DNA of 64,000 nt from Candidatus Geothermarchaeum rappei (GTDB taxonomy: Archaea; Thermoproteota; Nitrososphaeria; Geothermarchaeales; JDFR-13). The notes beneath the pieces were generated by a model, which ran no database searches, was not told the origin of the DNA, and worked only from the letters and a program-made list of their open reading frames with translations. The position numbers and the translations under genes are program-made. The stretch lies in NCBI GenBank assembly GCA_002011085.2, contig MTMB02000001.1, forward strand, positions 1,091,627-1,155,626, given 5' to 3'. Within the stretch, counting starts at the first letter, position 1. Every line of letters starts with the position of its first letter. Positions 51,822-60,628 of this stretch are shown here, piece by piece.

Positions 51822-52888
51822 AGATACCGATCCTACCTACACAGGAAATTGGGAGTTATAGGAAGCCAGACTATCTGATAAACCTATGGAAGAGATATAT
51901 GGCTGGGGAAGGGGTTGAGGAAGAGCTTAATAAGGCGATTGAAGAGGCTAGTATAGAAACGATAAAGTTACTTGAGGACGTTGGCCTAGATATCGTTTGG
52001 GACGGTGAGATGCATAGGTGGGAGATGTACTATCATCCAGTTACGTATATCAAGGGAATCCAGTTTGTAGGGCAGGTCAGGGTATTTGACAATAGGTATT
52101 TCATCAAGGGAAGCGTTAGGAACGAGCCTAAGCTGGTGAAAAACTATCATCTAGAGGAATATCTTTTTATCAAGGAACGCGCGTCTAAGCCAGTTAAGCT
52201 ACCTATTACAGGGCCATATACAATAGCGGATTGGAGCTTCAACGAATACTATATCTGGAGGTGGAAAAAACAGGAGAAGGACCCGAGGAAAATCAGGTAT
52301 AACGCCAAGAGAGACCTAACCATTGCATTGGCGGAGAACGTTATAAACCCGATTTTAAAGGAGTTATCTAGACATGGGGTGTTCAGGATACAGATTGATG
52401 AGCCTGCTGCCACGACGCATCCAGATGAGATGGAGATTTTTGTAGAGGCGTTTAACAAGGCGGTTGAAGGCGTCGACACTACGATAACCACGCATATATG
52501 TTATAGCGACTACAGCATACTCCTACCATACATGAACCAGATGAAGACCGTCCAGTTCGCACTGGAATTCGCCAATAGAGATACGTGGGAGAAGGGTCTA
52601 GACGACGATAAGAGGAGGGGATATCATTTCCTAAAAGAATTGAGTGAGTATTCTTACGAGGGCGAGATCGGGCTAGGCGTGATAGATGTACATACAAACA
52701 AGGTAGAGCCTGTTGAGCTGATCATGGATAGAATAGAATATGCCCTGAAATATATCCCAGCGGAGAAACTCTTCATCAACCCAGACTGTGGATTAAGGAC
52801 GAGGAGCAGGGATATAGCAGCAGAGAAACTCAGGAATATGGTTGAGGCGACAAAGAAAATACGGGAGAAATACGGGTTTGAAAACTAA
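51818..52888 (+). CDS. metE: Cobalamin-independent methionine synthase, catalytic (MetE C-terminal-like)
   Basis: A 356-residue core MetE without the N-terminal half of bacterial MetE. Features include TQEIGSYRKPDYL at the start, VWDGEMHRWEMYYH near 61-74, IDEPAATTHPDE near 190-203, the zinc ligand pair THICYSDY near 227-234 (His and Cys) and NPDCGLRTRS near 320-329 (second Cys). It transfers a methyl group to homocysteine to form methionine. In archaea the methyl donor of core MetE proteins is often a corrinoid protein or H4MPT derivative, so the donor here is unknown. It starts within the stop of the preceding gene (ATGA). Confidence 0.88.
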   Translation: MKIPILPTQEIGSYRKPDYLINLWKRYMAGEGVEEELNKAIEEASIETIKLLEDVGLDIVWDGEMHRWEMYYHPVTYIKGIQFVGQVRVFDNRYFIKGSVRNEPKLVKNYHLEEYLFIKERASKPVKLPITGPYTIADWSFNEYYIWRWKKQEKDPRKIRYNAKRDLTIALAENVINPILKELSRHGVFRIQIDEPAATTHPDEMEIFVEAFNKAVEGVDTTITTHICYSDYSILLPYMNQMKTVQFALEFANRDTWEKGLDDDKRRGYHFLKELSEYSYEGEIGLGVIDVHTNKVEPVELIMDRIEYALKYIPAEKLFINPDCGLRTRSRDIAAEKLRNMVEATKKIREKYGFEN

Positions 52889-52898
52889 ATCTCTGCCT

Positions 52899-52915
52899 TA
52901 ATATTTTTAATATTA
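52899..52915. terminator. T-rich inverted repeat between convergent genes
   Basis: TAATATTTTTAATATTA is a 7-3-7 perfect inverted repeat with a T5 core, just past the metE stop and ahead of the convergent GT4 stop. It could end transcription from both sides. No experimental support. Confidence 0.4.
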
Positions 52916-52926
52916 TCTTACAATAG

Positions 52927-53961
52927 TTACACCAAGGATTTATAGGCATCTAGTATTTTATCTATAACTGTGCTCCATCGATGTTGCTGGGCCCACTTAA
53001 CATCTTCACGAGCTGGTTTAGGAGGGTTTTCCATAATGCTTGTCAACTCATTTACAGATATTGATACAGTGTGACTCTTTATATCCCTTGGTATGATTGC
53101 GTCGTCTAGGGTTACGACAGGCCTTCCACATGCCAAGGCCTCTACTATAGGTAGGCCGTATCCCTCTATCATACTAGGGAAGATGAGGAGGTCTATAGAG
53201 GTGTAGAAGTCAACTAGCTTGTCATCGGGCCAGAAACCCAAGAATTTTATCCTCTTATCGCCTCTGGCCAGCCTCATCAAGTATGCTTTGTATTTAAGGT
53301 CTCTTGTGTCCCCCGCTATCCAGAGCTCACCCCCATGCCTTGAAGCCTTATATGCCTCAATAAGGAGGTCTACACGCTTCCTAGGATCTAGGTAGCCTAA
53401 GAAGCCTATCCTAGGCGTGTCATCTGGCTTAGGCTTATCGACCAAGGTGTCTGGAATACCGTTGGGGATAACCACGACCTTCTCAGGATCTATATCTGTG
53501 GATTCAATTAGCTGATAAGCCACTTCCTCAGAGACGGAGACGACTATATCCGCATTGACGGCTTTCATAAGAGTATGTTTAAACCAGGTCTTTGTCAGGA
53601 GCCACTCAACAACATTAGATGTATAGTGGGTCTTCACCAGGATCCCCGCATAGAATAGGGGGATGAGGTCGTGGACAGTGGCGACTGTAGGTTTCTCACC
53701 GTATGGGAGGTAAATTGATTCAATAACCTGAGTAGCATGATAAACATCACAGTCTCGCGGCATCAACATCGGGATGCCTACGAGGGAGTAGAGGAAGTAG
53801 TGGGTGAGGGAGTCGGGCATAAACCACTGGAGCCACATATCCTCAGAAACCCCATAAACATCATAACCCCTCTTGAGAAGACCCTCTCTGAGGGACATGG
53901 CATAACGGCCAATACCACCATTCCTAAGACTAAAATATCTTGCAAGTAGACAGATATCCAT
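52927..53961 (-). CDS. Family 4 glycosyltransferase
   Basis: A 344-residue GT-B fold enzyme of family 4, retaining glycosyl transfer from a nucleotide-sugar. The N-terminal domain has SLRNGGIGRYAMSLREGL near 12; the C-terminal donor-binding region is RIGFLGYLDPRKRVDLLIEAY near 192-212 and the E-x7-E motif is FPSMIEGYGLPIVEALACGRPVV near 277. It lacks a signal peptide and should work on the cytosolic face in building a lipid-linked oligosaccharide. It is convergent with metE and separated from the next GT4 gene by about 56 bases. Confidence 0.93.
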   Translation of the reverse strand: MDICLLARYFSLRNGGIGRYAMSLREGLLKRGYDVYGVSEDMWLQWFMPDSLTHYFLYSLVGIPMLMPRDCDVYHATQVIESIYLPYGEKPTVATVHDLIPLFYAGILVKTHYTSNVVEWLLTKTWFKHTLMKAVNADIVVSVSEEVAYQLIESTDIDPEKVVVIPNGIPDTLVDKPKPDDTPRIGFLGYLDPRKRVDLLIEAYKASRHGGELWIAGDTRDLKYKAYLMRLARGDKRIKFLGFWPDDKLVDFYTSIDLLIFPSMIEGYGLPIVEALACGRPVVTLDDAIIPRDIKSHTVSISVNELTSIMENPPKPAREDVKWAQQHRWSTVIDKILDAYKSLV

Positions 53962-54017
53962 GAAACCAAGTCACCCATCCCTACATATAATTTTAATTGA
54001 GTTTACCTAATCTAGTT

Positions 54018-55265
54018 TTAGAGTCTATTGACTGCCATAGCGAAATCTCTAACGAACGACTCCCAAGAATAGTATCTTGCTATATTATCTCTGTATCTTT
54101 CAACTTTAAAGAGACTTATATTCTCTATAGCATAGGACAAAGCATCAACGAATTTATTGAGAGAGGCTTCGGAATCCATATATGGAGGAGTTATACCTAT
54201 GTGGGGAATAATCTTTTTCTCTGGATAATGAATGAGGGTTGGGCTAACCACTGGCTTCCCTAAGGCCAGTGCTTCAACTAAAGCCATAGCTATGCCTCCA
54301 TAGAATATCTGCCTTGTGGCTGGGAGGAAATACAAATCCGATGCCTTCAAAAGACTTAGATATTCATTATGTGGGAGATAAGGGTAGGCATGTACACCGA
54401 TGCTCCTAAGGAGAGGTACTAGAGACTTACCTACACCCACGGCAACCATATTAATTCTCCTATTAACTCTATTCAGTATACCGTTGTAAATCTTTGTAAT
54501 TAAATGAGCTCCCTTCAATACACTAATCTCTCTCTTTGGCTCACCAACATAAGTAAACAGTAAAATTGAGTCAGGTGGAAAACCATAGTGTGCCCTGATA
54601 ATTTTTTTCTCCTCCTCATCAACTACCGTTAATTTCTTAAAGTCAATAGCCATATCACGCCTAATAATATAAGCTTCAACTCCGAGAGATAAGAGGTAAT
54701 CCCTTTCAAATTCAGTTAACACAAAAATTACGCCTCTAACCTTTTTCAGAAGATGCTCAACAATAAACCTAACGCCCTTCTCAGGGTAGTATATAGGGAG
54801 GAAACTGGATTTGAAGTTGTTTGGAGGGGGAGATCCATGGTGTTGAAGAATCATAGGATACTCTTTTAAATTAGATAGTATAATAGCTGAGTTAAGAGCA
54901 CGATATCCATGAACATATGGAATAAAACCTTCTTTAGATACAAGCCTTTTAACGAGATTAGCCATTAAAATTGATAGGTCTCGTATAAACATATCATTTA
55001 ACGTTTTAGAGGGAAAAGATATCGGTGCAAGCACAAGCGGGATACCATGAATGACCCTATATCTAAAATATCTTGATCTATGGGGTCTTATACATAACGC
55101 ATCAAATCTGCCAATATCCCTTAAAGCCTTAGCCGTCTTAAAATGCCACCCGATCCCCCATATCTCGGGTATTTCCTTATCCAATTGAATGTGCATAGAG
55201 TGATGAAGAACACTAGCTATCTTTACATCCCCAGTTAAGCAGTGATCTATTAACATATTCATCAT
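54018..55265 (-). CDS. Glycosyltransferase, GT4-like
   Basis: A 415-residue GT-B protein. The C-terminal domain is recognisable from FTYVGEPKREISVLKGAHLI near 225 and from the acceptor/donor block FLPATRQIFYGGIAMALVEALALGKPVV near 305-332, with the glutamate of the EX7E motif in LVEALALGKP. The N-terminal half diverges from its neighbour at 52927 and I cannot match it to a subfamily. GAGGT six bases before the first of two adjacent ATGs supports the start. It belongs to a minus-strand surface-glycan run with the sulfotransferase gene upstream. Confidence 0.82.
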   Translation of the reverse strand: MMNMLIDHCLTGDVKIASVLHHSMHIQLDKEIPEIWGIGWHFKTAKALRDIGRFDALCIRPHRSRYFRYRVIHGIPLVLAPISFPSKTLNDMFIRDLSILMANLVKRLVSKEGFIPYVHGYRALNSAIILSNLKEYPMILQHHGSPPPNNFKSSFLPIYYPEKGVRFIVEHLLKKVRGVIFVLTEFERDYLLSLGVEAYIIRRDMAIDFKKLTVVDEEEKKIIRAHYGFPPDSILLFTYVGEPKREISVLKGAHLITKIYNGILNRVNRRINMVAVGVGKSLVPLLRSIGVHAYPYLPHNEYLSLLKASDLYFLPATRQIFYGGIAMALVEALALGKPVVSPTLIHYPEKKIIPHIGITPPYMDSEASLNKFVDALSYAIENISLFKVERYRDNIARYYSWESFVRDFAMAVNRL

Positions 55266-55310
55266 GATTATACCTCAGCATCACTCAAATTAAAAATAGA
55301 AAGCCTCAGG

Positions 55311-56228
55311 CTAAAACCATTTTCCAGGGGGATAAAACTCGTCAACCATCTCCATCAAACCGAGGTTCTCCAATCGCTCGACAATAAACTCTTTGAGAAC
55401 ATAGTCTACAGTAGTTTTTGGCCTAACCTCCTTTAAGAAAACCCTTTTGATATCTAGATTAGAATAGTTAGATATAATTTCGAACCATTTAGCAGGGTCT
55501 CTAAAGACTTCTTCATAATATATACACATACCATCGGCGTCATCCGATTGAACGTATCCATGATAGTTGGAGTATGTCCAGACAATAAGCATTTTGTCCA
55601 GATAATCAAGAGATTTATAGGAGAGGCTGAATTTATTAGAGAGAAGTCTATAGTCATCCTCTATAAAAAATTGCCTCCCACTCCAACCTATCCATGGAAG
55701 TAGATGCTTCAAGAGAAATCTCCCTGCGAAGGAGGATCTATGATTATGAATATATTGAAAGACTTTGAAGCGTTTACCCAATATACTGAGGGTCATGGAT
55801 ATCCATGTATCGACCGGATTTCTAATGATATGTATAAACTTAGAGTCATATTTCATAGACAAGTCTCTGAGGATAAAATGACATCGGTTGGTCTTCAAAA
55901 AGACAGGTTTATCACCAGAGGCGAGGAGATCAAAGAGAGGTTTGACATCCTCTATGGAAAACGGGAGTATATCACCTGAAAACCTCTCTACCAACCTACC
56001 ATGTATACGCCTATATGCAGGGGCAACCCTCCTAAAATAATCCGTTTTATACCCATTCCAAGCGTAGAAGCCATGAAGAAATATGCTATGTTCACTCTCC
56101 ATCTCACTAAAAAGACGGGGGTTGAGCGGCTCATAAAGTGCTAGTACATCCGGGTTACTCTCCTCCAAGATATGGTAGAAGAACGAAGTTCCAGATCGAT
56201 AGTATCCGTTGAAGATGAGTCTAATCAT
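55311..56228 (-). CDS. PAPS-dependent sulfotransferase
   Basis: A 305-residue cytosolic sulfotransferase. The 5'-phosphosulfate loop is FNGYYRSGTSFFYHILEE near 7-24 (Arg-Ser-Gly-Thr-Ser), and the 3'-phosphate binding region is FIHIIRNPVDTWISM near 135-150. These match the Sulfotransfer_1/3 families, which take sulfate from PAPS. A likely acceptor is a sugar of a lipid-linked glycan, in keeping with the flanking glycosyltransferases; the acceptor is not shown by the sequence. PAPS can come from the sat-cysC operon at 7.2-9.2 kb. Transcribed from a gap that also serves the kinase-like gene at 56357. Confidence 0.85.
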   Translation of the reverse strand: MIRLIFNGYYRSGTSFFYHILEESNPDVLALYEPLNPRLFSEMESEHSIFLHGFYAWNGYKTDYFRRVAPAYRRIHGRLVERFSGDILPFSIEDVKPLFDLLASGDKPVFLKTNRCHFILRDLSMKYDSKFIHIIRNPVDTWISMTLSILGKRFKVFQYIHNHRSSFAGRFLLKHLLPWIGWSGRQFFIEDDYRLLSNKFSLSYKSLDYLDKMLIVWTYSNYHGYVQSDDADGMCIYYEEVFRDPAKWFEIISNYSNLDIKRVFLKEVRPKTTVDYVLKEFIVERLENLGLMEMVDEFYPPGKWF

Positions 56229-56317
56229 AGTCTACTCATAAGAATAATATGTCATGTAGCTAAACAATAATTTGAACATGTATTTATACATAGAAAATAT
56301 TTAGGGACCCCTAACCG

Positions 56318-56327
56318 TTTAAAAATA
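56318..56327 (+). promoter_or_regulatory. TATA-like box for the APH-kinase operon
   Basis: TTTAAAAATA lies 30-39 bases before the ATG at 56357, with no ribosome site in between, pointing to a leaderless message. The gap is divergent with the sulfotransferase gene. Confidence 0.45.
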
Positions 56328-56356
56328 GTTAATTTTTCCTTCAAGCAATTCATATT

Positions 56357-57457
56357 ATGGGTGAAATCCAATTGAATCTAAAAATAGATGCAATAAAAAA
56401 CTATCTAAACGAAGTATTTGGTAAAAATACTGAACTAGTTAATGTAGAGGTTCTGGGAGGAGATACTTACCAGAAAGAAGATATAAAGGGATATGGATAT
56501 GGAACACCTCTATTGATCACGGCTAAGATTAATAAGGAAGTTAAGAAGCTCGTTTTAGGCACGGTTAGACCTGGTCAATTTGGTCATGATTACATGTCTG
56601 ATAGAGCAGGGATATTAATATGGAATCATACTGCGTTTAATAAACTGCCTAGACATGTTAAGTCGATTGACCTAGGGTATTTTACAAAAGAAGGCAGGTT
56701 AAAATCAGTTAATAATCCGATGGAGTTCTTCCAACTACTGGAGTACGTAGAGGGGAAAGAGTATTTCCATGACTTAAATAGGATTGGAGAATCTAGTAGA
56801 TTGACTGAATTGGATGTTGTTAGGGCGAGAGTCCTAGCCGAGTATCTGGCTGAGATACATAGTGTAAAGAGAGATGATCCTCAGCTTTATAGGAGGAGGA
56901 TTAGAGACTTAATTGGGCATGGAGAGGCGATCATGGGTCTAATAGACTCATACAAGGGAGATGAGGATTTTCTAGAGGAAGATGAGTTAAAAGAGATTGA
57001 GATAAAGTGTGTGGAGTGGAGGTGGAGGATTAGGGATAAGGGATATAGATTGAGTCAGGTGCATGGAGACTATCACCCGTGGAACATACTATTCACAGAT
57101 GAAACAGAGTTTATGGTTTTGGATAGAAGTAGGGGGGAGTGGGGTGAACCGGCAGACGATGTAGCGGCTATGACGATAAACTACCTATTCTTCAGCCTAA
57201 TCCACCACGGAGAACTGAGAGACACCTACCTAAAGCTGTGGAGAGAGTTTATCGAGACATATCTAGATAAGACCGGTGATGAAGAGATCTTCAGGGTTAT
57301 ACAGCCCTTCTACGCATGGAGAGGATTGGTTGTAGCGAGCCCAATATGGTATCCAAACCTAGAATATAGGATTAGAAGAATGCTATTCAACTTTATACAC
57401 AACATCCTAGATACAGAATATGTAGATTATAAGAATATAGGGAACTACTTCAAGTGA
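56357..57457 (+). CDS. Aminoglycoside-phosphotransferase-like kinase (APH fold)
   Basis: A 366-residue small-molecule kinase of the APH/choline-kinase fold. The catalytic Brenner motif is VHGDYHPWNILF near 232-243, followed by the metal-binding MVLDRSRGEWGEPADDVA near 251-268. N-terminal lobe (LGGDTYQKEDIKGYGYG near 30-46) is the ATP-binding part. The substrate is unknown. The gene directly downstream, 6 bases away with GTGAGG overlapping this stop, encodes an APS-kinase-like protein, so the two form an operon with two different kinase folds. Its neighbours point to sugar or glycolipid phosphorylation and not to drug resistance. Confidence 0.8.
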   Translation: MGEIQLNLKIDAIKNYLNEVFGKNTELVNVEVLGGDTYQKEDIKGYGYGTPLLITAKINKEVKKLVLGTVRPGQFGHDYMSDRAGILIWNHTAFNKLPRHVKSIDLGYFTKEGRLKSVNNPMEFFQLLEYVEGKEYFHDLNRIGESSRLTELDVVRARVLAEYLAEIHSVKRDDPQLYRRRIRDLIGHGEAIMGLIDSYKGDEDFLEEDELKEIEIKCVEWRWRIRDKGYRLSQVHGDYHPWNILFTDETEFMVLDRSRGEWGEPADDVAAMTINYLFFSLIHHGELRDTYLKLWREFIETYLDKTGDEEIFRVIQPFYAWRGLVVASPIWYPNLEYRIRRMLFNFIHNILDTEYVDYKNIGNYFK

Positions 57458-57463
57458 GGAAAT

Positions 57464-57994
57464 ATGAAGAAGAAAATAAAAGAACCATTTGCAGTCTGGC
57501 TAACAGGCATACCATCATCAGGAAAAACAACACTAGCTCGGGGACTATCGGAGAAACTAAGGGAGATGGGTGTGAAAGTAGTTATACTGGAGTCGGATGA
57601 ACTCAGGAAACTCCTGACTCCCAACCCCCAATATACCGAAGAAGAACGGGACTATTTCTATAGAGCCATGGCAGTAATAGGAAGATATCTGGTTGACAAT
57701 GGAATAAGCGTAATATTCGACGCCACAGCACACAAAAGAAAATACAGAGAAAATGCCAGAAAACTAATTAAAAATTTTATCGAAGTATATGTATACGCGC
57801 CACTTGAGGTCTGCCTAAAAAGAGATGTTAAAGGACTATATAGCAAAGCACTAAAAGGAGAAATAAAAACACTACCAGGACTACAAGAGCCTTATGAAGA
57901 ACCTCCAGAACCAGATGTTAAGTTAGAAACACATATCGAAACAATTGAAGCATCTCTTGTCAAAATAATAAGTGTTATTAAAACCCTACCTTAA
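57464..57994 (+). CDS. Divergent APS-kinase-like kinase
   Basis: A 176-residue P-loop kinase related to APS kinase. Walker A is GIPSSGKTT at 15-23 and the block GLYSKALKGEIKTLPGLQEPYEEP near 126-148 matches CysC. But the APS pocket is changed: DGDSVR of the first CysC is here ESDELR near 46, the GFTREDR segment becomes PQYTEEER near 56-63 and FVSPYRD becomes FDATAHKRK near 83-92. The enzyme may act on another alcohol, for instance a sugar, or be a relaxed APS kinase. No LGYL tail. The start at ATG 57464 has GTGAGG four bases upstream overlapping the stop of the APH gene. Confidence 0.8.
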   Translation: MKKKIKEPFAVWLTGIPSSGKTTLARGLSEKLREMGVKVVILESDELRKLLTPNPQYTEEERDYFYRAMAVIGRYLVDNGISVIFDATAHKRKYRENARKLIKNFIEVYVYAPLEVCLKRDVKGLYSKALKGEIKTLPGLQEPYEEPPEPDVKLETHIETIEASLVKIISVIKTLP

Positions 57995-58020
57995 ATGTGC
58001 TTATGATTTTAAATTAACTT

Positions 58021-58452
58021 TCAAAGCCACACCTTATCCAGATTAGCCGCGGGATACGGCCCTTCTTTAATTTCTAGGACTGTAGACCTAAGTTGATATT
58101 CCACACTATGAGGACATCTCATTATTATTCCTTCTCCCTTAGATAAATCCAGATTTGCAGTGATAGAATTATCATCCATTGAATATAGCTTGATGTTAAT
58201 TTTTCCATCTAATACTATTAGACATTCAGTACCAATTCTTTCCCCTATTGCAGTTCTTTTATGATAATGAGGGTTTACGGAATATCCTTTTTTCCTATGT
58301 GCAATCCCCAAATGAATGCCCCACTCTATTGGAATAGACACAAAAATGGTTTTATCCTCTTTAGTAATAGTGGATAAACTAAAAATAACCGCTATAAGAG
58401 AACCAGTCTTATCGTATATTTTCTTTATGTAACTTTTTGATTGTTTCGGCAA
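58021..58452 (-). CDS. Cupin-fold protein, WbuC/FdtA-like
   Basis: A 143-residue protein with one cupin domain. A metal-ligand segment NPHYHKRTAIGERIGTECLIVLDGKI near 62-87 and the second motif GEGIIMRCPHSVEY near 112-125 (His) are visible. Small cupins with this build occur in O-antigen clusters as sugar ketoisomerases (FdtA) or as WbuC proteins. The TTG start at 58452 is well supported by GAGGAGGT at 58461-58468. It overlaps the preceding aminotransferase gene by 44 bases, so it is coupled to it and may act on the same keto-sugar. Confidence 0.72.
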   Translation of the reverse strand: MPKQSKSYIKKIYDKTGSLIAVIFSLSTITKEDKTIFVSIPIEWGIHLGIAHRKKGYSVNPHYHKRTAIGERIGTECLIVLDGKINIKLYSMDDNSITANLDLSKGEGIIMRCPHSVEYQLRSTVLEIKEGPYPAANLDKVWL

Positions 58453-59524
58453 CTGTTATAACCTCCTCTTCGGATATTCTAGGCCCACTTGGTAAGTTTA
58501 TACCATGTTCAGACAGGTAGGTTGAAATGGGATAATCTGATATTTTATTAACATATGGTTTAAACACCGGCATTAAATGTAGAGGATAGAAAAACCTTCG
58601 CGTGTCGATACCTTTTTTCTTTAATTCAGTGATAAGCTCATCACGGGACAAACCGAATTCTTTTTTATCAACCAATATTGAGTATAACCAGTAGGAAGGA
58701 GAAGCCCATGGCATATTTGGATGTAACTCTATACCTGGGACGTCTTTTAAGATATCTGAGTAGATTTTAGCTATTTTATTTTTTATAGCAATAAGCTTTT
58801 TTATCTTTGAAAGCTGTGCAAGACCTATCGCAGCTTGTATATTAGTCATTCTGTAATTAAAACCAATTGTTACATGCCAATACCTTGGACGCATTCCATG
58901 ATCCCTCATCAGTCTAATTTTATCAGCCAATTCATCATCATTAGTAACTACCATTCCACCCTCTCCCGTAGTTATTATTTTATTGCCAAAAAAACTGAAT
59001 ACACCTATATCACCCATTGATCCTACCCTAGTATTTTTATATTCGGCACCATGTGCCTCAGCTGCGTCCTCTATGACTAACAGTCCATTTTCATTTGCGG
59101 CCTCAATTATTTGATCCATATCTGCTGGATGCCCATACAAGTGTACTGCAATGATCACTTTCGTTTTATCAGTTATTGCCTCTTTTACTTTAACTGGATC
59201 AAGACACCAATAGTCTCTGTTTACATCGACAAATATTGGTTTTGCACCAGTCAATAACACCATATTAGCCGGAGAAGCAAAAGTAAGATCTGGCACAATT
59301 ACCTCACTAATATGAGTAACTCCTAATGCTAAGAGGGCTAAGTGTAATGCGACTGTCCCATTTGAAACGGCAATAGCATGTTTAACACCGATAAAATTAG
59401 CGAAACTTTTCTCAAACTCTTTTACATAGGGGCCTTGACTACTTATCCAACCACTTCTTACAGCGTTTAAAACATATTCTTCCTCCTCTTTACCTATATC
59501 AGGATTAGCAACAGGTATCTTCAT
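58409..59524 (-). CDS. DegT-type sugar aminotransferase, perosamine-synthase-like
   Basis: A 371-residue PLP enzyme of the DegT/DnrJ/EryC1 family. The pattern AVSNGTVALHLALLALG near 50-66, EDAAEAHGAEYKN near 155, and the PLP lysine in FSFFGNKIITTGEGG near 180 (Asn-Lys, as in perosamine synthases) are visible. As the gene just upstream is a GDP-mannose 4,6-dehydratase, the likely reaction is amination of GDP-4-keto-6-deoxymannose to GDP-perosamine. The start at ATG 59524 (MKIPVANPDIG) is preferred over GTG 59533. Sequence is more AT-rich than the aminotransferase at 2649-3824, with which it shares fold but few local identities. Confidence 0.88.
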   Translation of the reverse strand: MKIPVANPDIGKEEEEYVLNAVRSGWISSQGPYVKEFEKSFANFIGVKHAIAVSNGTVALHLALLALGVTHISEVIVPDLTFASPANMVLLTGAKPIFVDVNRDYWCLDPVKVKEAITDKTKVIIAVHLYGHPADMDQIIEAANENGLLVIEDAAEAHGAEYKNTRVGSMGDIGVFSFFGNKIITTGEGGMVVTNDDELADKIRLMRDHGMRPRYWHVTIGFNYRMTNIQAAIGLAQLSKIKKLIAIKNKIAKIYSDILKDVPGIELHPNMPWASPSYWLYSILVDKKEFGLSRDELITELKKKGIDTRRFFYPLHLMPVFKPYVNKISDYPISTYLSEHGINLPSGPRISEEEVITVAETIKKLHKENIR

Positions 59525-59548
59525 AACTATCACAAGACCATTAATTTA

Positions 59549-60628
59549 TCACATTTTCAAAGCTCTGGTGATTATCTTTGCTTCACTTGGATAGTTTGGA
59601 GCATCCCACGGAAAGCTTTCACCATTTAACCATGCTTCCCACCTTTTTAGATCCGCGTCGACCATTATCTTTACAAGCTCATTAAAACGAATTCGTGGCC
59701 GCCATCCTAATTTTCTCTCAGCCTTACTATAATCGCCAGAGAGACATGGAACATCAAGTGGTCTAAAAAACTTCTTATCTATTTTGACATATTCTTGCCA
59801 ATCAAGACCTACTATATCAAATGCCCTCTCTACAAACTCCTTAACACTATGCGACTCACCAGTTGCAATTATGTAATCGTCCGCCTCTTTTTCTTGCATC
59901 ATCATCCATATGGCCTCAATATAATCAGGAGCGTACCCCCAATCACGCTTAGCATTAATATTACCAAGTTTCAACTCTTTACTAAGTCCAAGCGCTATTT
60001 TAGCTACTTCATTACTGATCTTTCTAGTGACAAATTCTAATCCTCGAATTGGTGACTCGTGATTAAACAGGATGCCGTTTACAGCAAATATATTATAAGC
60101 CTCCCTATATACCTTGGTTATCCAATATCCATATAATTTTGCAACTGCATAGGGACTCATTGGCTGAAAGGGAGTATTTTCATTACACTTAGCACACTCA
60201 TACTCACCATTAGAGTTTTTCCGCCACCCACTCCAACCGAACATCTCACTTGTACTTGCGAAATAAAATTTTACATCTGGACATATATGTCTAATTGCTT
60301 CTAAAAACCTAGTGACACTTAGTCCAGTAACATCGCCGGTCGAGATAGGAGTTTCAAAACTTGCTTGAACGAAACTCTGAGCAGCAAAATGATATACTTC
60401 ATCCGGTTCACTAATTTTTAAGGCTTCTAAGATACTGGTGGCATCAGTTAAATCGAAGGGAATGAGATAAACTTTTTCAAATATATTTAAATATTGTAGT
60501 CTCCAAAAATTAGGAGTACTAAGTCTACGATAAGTTCCGTAAACCTCATATCCTTTATTCAAGAGAAAATTCGCCATGTACGCCCCATCTTGACCAGTAA
60601 TACCCGTAATTAATGCTGTAGACGCCAT
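59549..60628 (-). CDS. gmd: GDP-mannose 4,6-dehydratase
   Basis: A 359-residue extended SDR enzyme that converts GDP-mannose to GDP-4-keto-6-deoxymannose. The NAD motif GITGQDG at residues 9-15 is the exact family form; FASTSEMFGWS near 125 gives the Ser/Thr, and SPYAVAKLYGYWITKVYRE near 165 gives YxxxK; FNHESPIRGLEFVTRKI near 190 (NHESP-RG--FVTRKI) is diagnostic of Gmd. An insert CAKCNEN near 150 with two cysteines is unusual. The ATG at 60628 is preferred, with GAGGTG upstream; GTG 60640 is an alternative. Product goes to the downstream aminotransferase. Confidence 0.93.
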   Translation of the reverse strand: MASTALITGITGQDGAYMANFLLNKGYEVYGTYRRLSTPNFWRLQYLNIFEKVYLIPFDLTDATSILEALKISEPDEVYHFAAQSFVQASFETPISTGDVTGLSVTRFLEAIRHICPDVKFYFASTSEMFGWSGWRKNSNGEYECAKCNENTPFQPMSPYAVAKLYGYWITKVYREAYNIFAVNGILFNHESPIRGLEFVTRKISNEVAKIALGLSKELKLGNINAKRDWGYAPDYIEAIWMMMQEKEADDYIIATGESHSVKEFVERAFDIVGLDWQEYVKIDKKFFRPLDVPCLSGDYSKAERKLGWRPRIRFNELVKIMVDADLKRWEAWLNGESFPWDAPNYPSEAKIITRALKM

